Source: Bacillota bacterium (GTDB lineage: Bacteria > Bacillota > Bacilli > Alicyclobacillales > SLC66). From it: a stretch of 61,454 nt of DNA. This document shows positions 33,367 to 39,488 of this stretch, piece by piece. The stretch's first letter is position 1; each line of letters opens with the position of its first letter. A program made the translations under genes and the position numbers. Under the pieces are notes generated by a model, which was not told where the DNA came from, did no database searches, and saw nothing but the letters and a program-made list of their open reading frames with translations. Location: contig JAKACR010000002.1 of the NCBI GenBank assembly GCA_021821225.1, forward strand, positions 1 to 61,454, read 5' to 3'.

Positions 33367-33884
33367 TGCCCGCTCACCCCCACAGCCTTGGTCGAGATGA
33401 CGTCGTACAGGTACCCTGCGGATGTTTCAAGCTGGACGAACACATCGTTCACGTTCATGGTGACGCGCGCCGCCACACCGCGCGCCCGCGCGGCCTTCGT
33501 AAAGTTCGCGATCATGGTCTCGTAGTCTCCGTGCGCCATCCCCTGATAGAGAATGGGAGCCAGACTCTCGTACACACTCGTGAGTTGCGGTGTCCGTCGA
33601 TCGGTCAACGCCACGGTGGCGGGGCCTCCGAGGACCGCCGTCATGCGCCGTTCAATTTGATCGTAGGTCGTCTGCAGATCCTTGACCCTGCCAAGCGAAA
33701 CGTCGACCTGCGGACTTGCCCCCGACGTCACGACGGTTGCCGACTGCACGAAAGGAACCTGCTGCAGGCTGAGTTCCAGCGGCCGGATCAGGGCGTACGT
33801 CCGATAGAATTGGAACCCGCCGAAAAGAACTGCAAAGGTGAGAATGAGCGCGGTAACCGTCGGGAGGATTCGGATTCTCGACAA
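33363..33884 (-). CDS. Single-pass membrane protein coupled to the FtsH-like protease
   Basis: Not recognised. About 173 residues: a membrane helix near the start (ILPTVTALILTFAVLFGGFQFY), then an extracytoplasmic domain with VPFVQSATVVTSGASPQVDVSLGRV and a helical region, ending QLETSAGYLYDVISTKAVGVSGQ. The frame is open to ATG 34010, but GGGGGTGGG six bases before TTG 33884 and the nearby membrane helix favour that start. The ATGA overlap with the protease gene suggests a dedicated partner, adaptor or substrate. Confidence 0.65.
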   Translation of the reverse strand: MSRIRILPTVTALILTFAVLFGGFQFYRTYALIRPLELSLQQVPFVQSATVVTSGASPQVDVSLGRVKDLQTTYDQIERRMTAVLGGPATVALTDRRTPQLTSVYESLAPILYQGMAHGDYETMIANFTKAARARGVAARVTMNVNDVFVQLETSAGYLYDVISTKAVGVSGQ

Positions 33885-34194
33885 AACCAGCCCACCCCCA
33901 CGAGGAATTTTGCGCACATCGCGGCCGACCCGAAAATGCGAGTTCGGTCGCACTGTCCCATGACCGTCTTTCGGATGCACCCAGATGTTTCTGTTCTTCA
34001 GGATTTTCATTCGCTTCCAAACGACCGGATGGATACGATCATGCGGGTCTCCCCGCTGGAGAATGGGCCGGCACAGGACGCCGGATCCGCTCTAGAGCTA
34101 CACTTTCGTATGCGGACGGCCAACCGGAAATGCGGTTGCCGGGCACCCGAACCTTATCAAGTGTTTCCTGGGAGAACTGTGACAAAGTTCGAAG

Positions 34195-34228
34195 AGACCG
34201 CCATGTGCGGCTCATCCGCACGAGAGCG
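34195..34228 (+). promoter_or_regulatory. Repeated hairpin module, copy 1
   Basis: Contains the hairpin GTGCGG-CTCAT-CCGCAC, framed by ACCGCCAT before and GAGAGCG after. It matches 52279-52312 (minus strand) at nearly every base and, as there, precedes an ATG by a few bases. The ATG at 34233 opens only a 41-codon frame of unknown value. The surrounding 33885-34625 region otherwise holds only repeats and no convincing gene. Confidence 0.5.
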
Positions 34229-34382
34229 AAGGATGAACATCTCCTACGTCACGGTCGCGCGCCAACTCGGCCGTGGGCCAGCGGTCAAACGAAGGCTTGC
34301 TGGGTCGCCCGCGTCCCTTTGCTCGTCGCGAGTTTCGCGGCGCAGCCGCGCTGTCTGAGCAGGAGCAAAGGAATGCGGGCGA

Positions 34383-34430
34383 CTGGCACAGACCCAGCGG
34401 CTGGCACAGACCCGACGGCCGGCACAGAGC
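34383..34430. repeat. 18-bp tandem repeat, about 2.7 units
   Basis: CTGGCACAGACCCAGCGG (34383-34400), CTGGCACAGACCCGACGG (34401-34418) and a partial CCGGCACAGAGC (34419-34430). Ends just before repeat copy C. Confidence 0.75.
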
Positions 34431-34435
34431 TATTT

Positions 34436-34540
34436 TCCGGGTAGAGATCCGAAAAGGACATCTATAGCGTCTGCGGCTTTCGTCAAACGCTATAGGTGGA
34501 CGGACCTGCGACGGACCGATCGAATTTCACAATTCCCCTA
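34436..34540 (-). repeat. Dispersed inverted-repeat element, copy C
   Basis: Reverse-orientation relative of 1514-1635. It shares GGACATCTATAGCG, the hairpin partner GTCAAACGCTATAG, and a long match ending ACGGACCGATCGAAT and CACAATTCCCCTAG. The left 13-bp terminus seen in copy A is not preserved here. It lies downstream of ypmB (tseB), between genes. Confidence 0.8.
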
Positions 34541-34625
34541 GCAGAATTATAGCACGCTTTGTGCGGGTATTCAGCACAAAATGTCGCCCATCGCGTCGAA
34601 TTGCTTCCAGAACCGCCGTGCCAGT

Positions 34626-35168
34626 CTACTGCTGCCACGTGCGAAACTGGGCGTCGGTCGTGAAATGCCACAGCGGCTGGCCTGTGTACATGTCGACGTA
34701 GGAGAAGAGAAAGGCGCCCGCCCGCAGGCGCGCGGTCACTTCCCACACCGCGCCGGCGCCCGCCCTCTTTCCAAACACAGTGGGGTATCCCCGGTCGACC
34801 CATCCCGGCACGGCGCTGACGATCGCCGCTGCGGGCACGCCAAGAGACTCCGTCACACGGATGGCGCGCTGACGCGACACCACTTGGTCGACGTAGGCGA
34901 TCGTCGCCTTGCCATGCTGGACGAACGCGTACGCCTCTTTGCCGGTGTAGGTCACGCCGAGCACGGAGATCTCGAGCGGTCCGCCGGTGTACCACTGCAC
35001 CTGCTTGACGCTGCGCAACGGGGTGTGATGGAGCGCGAACGACACAGCCGCGTGCTCCGGCCCGTTTACCGAAGCGAGCTTCGGCGCCACCCACCCGACC
35101 GCGAGAATCACCGCGCAGGCCGCGAGAATGACGCTGCAACATGTGATGTACAGGATTTTCAATCGCAT
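34626..35168 (-). CDS. ypmB: TseB/YpmB-like cell-wall elongation regulator
   Basis: 180 residues, one N-terminal membrane helix (ILYITCCSVILAACAVILAVGWV) and an extracytoplasmic PepSY-like domain (SVKQVQWYTGGPLEISVLGVTYTGKEAYAFVQ, AGAFLFSYVDMYTGQPLWHF). In Bacillus this protein modulates penicillin-binding protein PBP2A during elongation. Position after ypmA and before the asnS-dnaD genes supports the assignment. It overlaps ypmA by ten bases. Confidence 0.85.
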   Translation of the reverse strand: MRLKILYITCCSVILAACAVILAVGWVAPKLASVNGPEHAAVSFALHHTPLRSVKQVQWYTGGPLEISVLGVTYTGKEAYAFVQHGKATIAYVDQVVSRQRAIRVTESLGVPAAAIVSAVPGWVDRGYPTVFGKRAGAGAVWEVTARLRAGAFLFSYVDMYTGQPLWHFTTDAQFRTWQQ

Positions 35169-35344
35169 GTATCTGTCCTGTAGATGGTGACTGTATATTT
35201 TTCGCGGTCCGTTCGCGAGCGTGTGAGTCCAAACATGATGTCCCTGTCCTTGAGCGTCCGATTGAGAAAGTCAATGAGTTGGTACAAGTCGTCCGACGTG
35301 CCGATATCCTTTGTCGCGAGAACCATATGTTCACGCTCCATCAC
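35159..35344 (-). CDS. ypmA: YpmA family protein (DUF4264)
   Basis: 61 residues, function unknown. The diagnostic segment SDDLYQLIDFLNRTLKDRDIMFGL is followed by KYTVTIYRT, matching YpmA along its length. AGGAGGGG lies eight bases before GTG 35344; ATG 35341 is possible. ypmA-ypmB adjacency is conserved in spore-formers. Confidence 0.88.
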   Translation of the reverse strand: MMEREHMVLATKDIGTSDDLYQLIDFLNRTLKDRDIMFGLTRSRTDREKYTVTIYRTDTCD

Positions 35345-35368
35345 TTCACAGTCCCCTCCTGCGAGAAT

Positions 35369-36124
35369 TCAGAGCGTAAGCTTCCACCCCTGCAGTGTAG
35401 CAAGCAGGGTGCTGTTTGTAAAATCGAAATGCACCGGCGTGACGCTCACCTTCCCGTGCTCCACGGCATGCACGTCCGTGTCCGGGGCGTTCTCGCTCTT
35501 GACGACTTCGCCCGCCTGCCAGTAATAGGCGCGCCCGAGCGGATCGAGTCGCTGTTCGTATGAATTGCGGTACGTGCGCACGCCGATGCGCGTGACGGCG
35601 ATGCCGCACAGTTCGTCGTACGACCCCGGCGGCACATTGACATTCAGATACGTCCGCGGCGCCAGCCCCTCTTCGAGCACCTGGGCCACAAGACGCTCCG
35701 CGATGCGCACGCTCGCCGTAAAGTCAAACGGCGCGTCCGTCAAGGACACGGCGATGGCGGGGATACCCTGGAAGACCGCCTCGGCCGCGGCCGAAGCCGT
35801 TCCCGAATACACGATGTCCCACCCAAGATTCGCGCCCGAGTTCACTCCGCTGACAACAACATCCGGCGGAGCGTCGCACAGGGCGCCCAGGGCCAGCTTC
35901 ACGCAGTCCGCCGGCGTTCCGTTCACCTCAAACGCGCGGATGTCGTCGCCGAAGTCAAGTTCCTGCGCGTGCAGGGGCTTGTGCAGGGTGATGGCGTGAC
36001 TCGTGGCGCTCTGCTGGCGCTCCGGCGCGACCACGGTAACCTTCGCCGTCTTTGCGAACTGGAGCGCCAAAGCCTGTATGCCCGGAGCATGGGCTCCGTC
36101 ATCGTTTACGATCAATAACCGCAT
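35369..36124 (-). CDS. surE: 5'/3'-nucleotidase SurE
   Basis: Metal-dependent nucleoside monophosphate phosphatase, 251 residues. The N-terminal LLIVNDDGAHAPGIQAL holds the metal-binding Asp pair; VAPERQQSATSHAITL, NGTPADCVKLAL and VSGVNSGANLGWDIVYSGTASAAAEA follow the family order. Not part of the Bacillus version of this locus. Confidence 0.95.
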   Translation of the reverse strand: MRLLIVNDDGAHAPGIQALALQFAKTAKVTVVAPERQQSATSHAITLHKPLHAQELDFGDDIRAFEVNGTPADCVKLALGALCDAPPDVVVSGVNSGANLGWDIVYSGTASAAAEAVFQGIPAIAVSLTDAPFDFTASVRIAERLVAQVLEEGLAPRTYLNVNVPPGSYDELCGIAVTRIGVRTYRNSYEQRLDPLGRAYYWQAGEVVKSENAPDTDVHAVEHGKVSVTPVHFDFTNSTLLATLQGWKLTL

Positions 36125-36211
36125 GAGTCAAAGTCCCTTCCCGGTGACAGATCTTGCCGTAAATACGCGCGCGGCGGCGCGGTGATACTATCGGCGGGAG
36201 GCGATGCGCCG

Positions 36212-36316
36212 ATGGGTGACCTGCTCCGACAGATGCCGCTGCTATTCATGGACCCCGCGCCGTTGCTGCCGACAGAGCCTGGCGCGCTGTACCGCCCGCT
36301 GCACGGCGGGGCGTAA
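36212..36316 (+). CDS. Possible 34-residue small protein
   Basis: GGGAGG stands ten bases before ATG 36212. The frame begins MGDLLRQMPLLFMDPAPL and ends in LYRPLHGGA. Third codon positions are strongly G/C-biased like the neighbouring genes, and it occupies the gap between the surE start and the mtaD stop. No known family is recognised and no clear promoter is seen. Confidence 0.35.
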   Translation: MGDLLRQMPLLFMDPAPLLPTEPGALYRPLHGGA

Positions 36317-36365
36317 CAAGCCACGGGTGGATGTTGGCTCCACCGGGACATCACGGCAGACGTGG

Positions 36366-37685
36366 TCACACGGCCCCGCGGCCCGTTGCGCCTTGTCCCG
36401 CCAACCGCCTGCCGCGCCTTGTGGCCTCATGGATGATCCGCTCGCGGTCGATCGTCAGGAATTCACGGTTGCGCATCAGCGCCTTGCCGGCGACAAACAC
36501 ATCCGTGACGTCGCCGCCGTGCGACGCGTAGACCACGTGGCCCTGCCAGTTGTGATCCGGGGCATAGCGCGGCCCGGAGATGTCAAGCAACTGGATATCG
36601 GCTGGCGCCCCCGGGGTGAGCCCGCCGAGACCGTCTCCGTAAAACAGCGTCCGAGCGCCCTGCGACGTGGCCATCTGCAACGCGGCAAGCGCGGGAATCA
36701 GCGTCGCATCCTGTTGCACGCCCTTGTGCAACAATGCCGCCAGGCGCAATTCGCCGTACATGTCCAGCTTGTTGTTGCTCGCCGCCCCGTCCGTGCCAAG
36801 GCCGACTGTCAAGCCGCGCTCCAGCATCGCGCCGAGAGGCGCCACACCGCTGCCGAGCTTCAAGTTGCTTCCGGGATTGTGCGCGATGTGCACCGCGTGC
36901 GACTGAAGGATTCCCAGGTCGTCTTCGGTCACATGGACGCAGTGCGCCGCCACCACGCGCGCCTCGAACAGCCCGTTTGACTCCAGGACCGCCACTGGGG
37001 ACGCGCCAAACTCGCGCAGCGCATCCCCTACCTCGGCGGCCGTTTCGGAGACGTGGATCTGAATGGCGACATCCTCTTTGTGCGCCAGCGCGACCACCTT
37101 GCGCAGACTGTCGGGCGGACAGGTGTAAAGCGCGTGCGGCGCGAGCGTCATGCGCAGCCGTCCGTTTTCCGCGCCGTCGTATTCGCGGATCAGGCTCTCG
37201 CTCTCTGCAAGGCGCGCCGAGAACGCCTCGCCGGTTCCGACGAGCCCGCGCCCCAGCACGGCCCGGATGCCGCTGTCGAGCACGGCCTGCGCCACGCGGT
37301 CCATGAAGAAGTACATATCCGTGAACGTCGTCGTGCCAGTCTCGATCATCTCCAGTATCGCAAGCATCGCGCCGAAATAGACGTCGTCCGGAGCAAGCCT
37401 GTCTTCCACTGGCCAGATTCGGTCGCGCAGCCACTGCTGCAGCGCCAGGTCGTCCGCGTAGCCGCGAAACAGCGACATGGCGGCGTGACCGTGCGTATTG
37501 ACAAAACCCGGGATCAGCAGCTTGCCCCGGCCCTCCACCACATCCGAAAACGCTTCGTCCCCTTCCGGACAATCGCCCGCAGCCACCGTCTCGATCCAGG
37601 CGTCCCGCACAACAGCGTATCCGTGCGCGATGGTGCGGCCTTGCGCAGGATCGATCAGGCAGACGTTTCGAATCAGCGTCCTCAA
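36366..37685 (-). CDS. mtaD: 5-methylthioadenosine/S-adenosylhomocysteine deaminase-like amidohydrolase
   Basis: Zinc-dependent deaminase of the TRZ/ATZ amidohydrolase family, about 439 residues. Metal ligands are in GFVNTHGHAAMSLFRG, in IQIHVSETAAEV and in VVAAHCVHV, and the Asp in VGLGTDGAASNNKLDMY. The family-typical ETGTTTFTDMYFF is present. It follows the MTA phosphorylase gene with a four-base overlap, consistent with a role in methylthioadenosine salvage. The start is uncertain: TTG 37685, or a nearby CTG, since no ATG lies in the right place. Confidence 0.88.
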   Translation of the reverse strand: MRTLIRNVCLIDPAQGRTIAHGYAVVRDAWIETVAAGDCPEGDEAFSDVVEGRGKLLIPGFVNTHGHAAMSLFRGYADDLALQQWLRDRIWPVEDRLAPDDVYFGAMLAILEMIETGTTTFTDMYFFMDRVAQAVLDSGIRAVLGRGLVGTGEAFSARLAESESLIREYDGAENGRLRMTLAPHALYTCPPDSLRKVVALAHKEDVAIQIHVSETAAEVGDALREFGASPVAVLESNGLFEARVVAAHCVHVTEDDLGILQSHAVHIAHNPGSNLKLGSGVAPLGAMLERGLTVGLGTDGAASNNKLDMYGELRLAALLHKGVQQDATLIPALAALQMATSQGARTLFYGDGLGGLTPGAPADIQLLDISGPRYAPDHNWQGHVVYASHGGDVTDVFVAGKALMRNREFLTIDRERIIHEATRRGRRLAGQGATGRGAV

Positions 37686-38482
37686 ACTCCCGCCCCCTCT
37701 GCCGACCGCATCCGGTCCGCGGCGCACACACACGGCTCGCTCGCGGGCGGCCCCGCAATGGCCGCGAAGAACAGGCGTCGCAAACGATCTACATTTCGCC
37801 CCATTTCATCCAATACTTCCTGGTGCGTGAGTGGCGACCCGGACAAACCGGCGCCGTAGTTCGTGACCATGGCCACGCTTGCATAGCAGATTCCCGCCTC
37901 CCGGGCCAGCACGACTTCAGGAACCGACGTCATCCCCACAACGTCTCCGCCCAACTGGGCGAACATGCGGATCTCGGCTGGCGTTTCGAAGCGCGGTCCC
38001 TCTGTGCACACGTACACCCCGTCCGGAACCGCGGCCAGTTCCAGACGCTCCCCGGCCGCGCGCAGCGCGCTGCGCAACCTCGGGCAGTAGGGCTCTGTCA
38101 TGTCCACGTGCGTTACGGGCTGCCCACCATCAAAAAATGTCAGGGGCCGCGCTTTTGTGAAATCGAGGAACTGATCGAGGATCACCAGCGATCCCGGCGC
38201 GAGCGACCGCCTCAGGCTCCCGACCGCCGCGGTGGCGAAAATCTCGCGGACGCCCAGCTGTCGCAGGGCGAGGATATTGGCGCGATAATTGATTTCATGC
38301 GGCGGCACACTGTGCTTCTGCCCGTGGCGCGGCATGAAGGCGACTGTGCGGCCCTTGTGCGAACCGACGACGCACAGCGCATCGCCGTATTCCGTATGTA
38401 TGACGTGCTCCGTCGGATCCGTCAATAATTCTGCGTCATATACTCCCGTCCCGCCGATGATGGCGTACTGCGCATGCGGCAT
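37682..38482 (-). CDS. mtnP: S-methyl-5'-thioadenosine phosphorylase
   Basis: Phosphorolysis of methylthioadenosine to adenine and methylthioribose-1-phosphate. 266 residues: AIIGGTGVYD, FMPRHGQKHSVPPHEINYRAN (phosphate and substrate site), YVCTEGPRFETPAEIRM and VGMTSVPEVVLAREAGICYASVAMVTNYGAG. ATG 38482 has GGAAAGGAAGAG upstream; the frame is open further 5' with no support. Confidence 0.94.
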   Translation of the reverse strand: MPHAQYAIIGGTGVYDAELLTDPTEHVIHTEYGDALCVVGSHKGRTVAFMPRHGQKHSVPPHEINYRANILALRQLGVREIFATAAVGSLRRSLAPGSLVILDQFLDFTKARPLTFFDGGQPVTHVDMTEPYCPRLRSALRAAGERLELAAVPDGVYVCTEGPRFETPAEIRMFAQLGGDVVGMTSVPEVVLAREAGICYASVAMVTNYGAGLSGSPLTHQEVLDEMGRNVDRLRRLFFAAIAGPPASEPCVCAADRMRSAEGAGV

Positions 38483-38559
38483 CCGAACTCTTCCTTTCCG
38501 GAGTGGTCTGCACATTGCGGTCTGTTGAGGCGAGGTCTCCCCAGTGTAACATACGGATT

Positions 38560-39426
38560 CTACGCGTGACGACCGTGCAAAGGGAGAATGACGCCGCGGG
38601 CGTCGGCGGTAACGACAAGGGGGGCTGACGAATCGACCGTGTAGACGTCGATCCACATCTCGTACAACCGATCGGCAAACTCGGTCAGTTCAGCCTGCTT
38701 GCGCAGGCGCTGCGCGCCGTCAATGATGATCGCCATCCCGGGGTCTAGCATGGACAGCGTGTGCGAACTGAGATCGTCGACACGCAATTGATCGAGATCG
38801 ACGATCAACACGTCTTCCTCCGGCGGATGCGTCTTGACCGCCTCCTGCGCCACCTGGTAGGCGACGCCCACATCCATGTACGGGACCTTCACGTGGACAA
38901 CGGCGAGCGTTCGAGCGTGGGTGTGCGGTTCACGGGGCAGTACGTGCACGTCGACGACGCCTGACGGGATCGCCGCGCGCCTGCCGAAGGCCAGCCAACG
39001 TATGCGCGACGCGCCCGCGATCAGGGCCCGTTCATGGCCTGAAGCGCTGGCGGCGCCCGTCGGAGCCAGCAGGATGAGCGGGGCTGTGCAGAACGTCGCG
39101 AGCCGTGCGGACAGGTCAATCAGTTGCCGCTGCGTCACGGTTGTCGGCACGCCGTAGAGCACGAGAACGCTCGCGCGCACGCCCGCCAGCCCGCGCTCCG
39201 CCGCACCTGGATCCGGCTGGCGGCCGGAGCGCGGGGAGAATCGCATCGCGGCCGCAAACGGCAGCGCCACGATGCTCGATCCGTCTGCCGCCTGCACGGT
39301 GATGCTCGAGAGCGGCCTGGCCTGCACGGAGAGTGTCGACTGTTGTTCCGCCATGGCGTGCGGTGGCGTCCCCGGGGCGGCCAAACAGCACATGAATCCG
39401 ACGAGCACAGTGAGCAAACGCCGCAT
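38560..39426 (-). CDS. Exported protein of unknown function
   Basis: About 288 residues with a signal peptide (MRRLLTVLVGFMCCLAAPGT, then APHAMAE-like region) and no further membrane helix. The middle contains VLVLYGVPTTVTQRQLIDLSARL and APLILLAPTGAASASGHERALIAGASRIRW; the C-terminal half has EDVLIVDLDQLRVDDLSSHTLSML and AMAIIIDGAQRL-like strands. No family was recognised. ATG 39426 has GGAGGCGGC upstream. It lies between dinG and mtnP on the same strand. Confidence 0.7.
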   Translation of the reverse strand: MRRLLTVLVGFMCCLAAPGTPPHAMAEQQSTLSVQARPLSSITVQAADGSSIVALPFAAAMRFSPRSGRQPDPGAAERGLAGVRASVLVLYGVPTTVTQRQLIDLSARLATFCTAPLILLAPTGAASASGHERALIAGASRIRWLAFGRRAAIPSGVVDVHVLPREPHTHARTLAVVHVKVPYMDVGVAYQVAQEAVKTHPPEEDVLIVDLDQLRVDDLSSHTLSMLDPGMAIIIDGAQRLRKQAELTEFADRLYEMWIDVYTVDSSAPLVVTADARGVILPLHGRHA

Positions 39427-39488
39427 CACGCCTTTGCCGCCTCCCTCTGCCCGTTCGGTGAGCGCACTCAAGCAAAGTATTCACATTG

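Noticed and set aside
34233..34358. 41-codon frame after hairpin module copy 1
   Set aside because: Basic, low-complexity composition, no family recognised, and flanked by repeats; kept only as context for the hairpin module.
34383..34430. Tandem 18-bp repeats considered as a CRISPR array
   Set aside because: Units are directly adjacent with no spacers, and there are fewer than three copies and no cas genes.
36204..36980. 258-codon plus-strand frame starting before the mtaD 3' end
   Set aside because: Runs antisense through mtaD; only the separate 34-codon frame at 36212-36316 has a plausible ribosome site.
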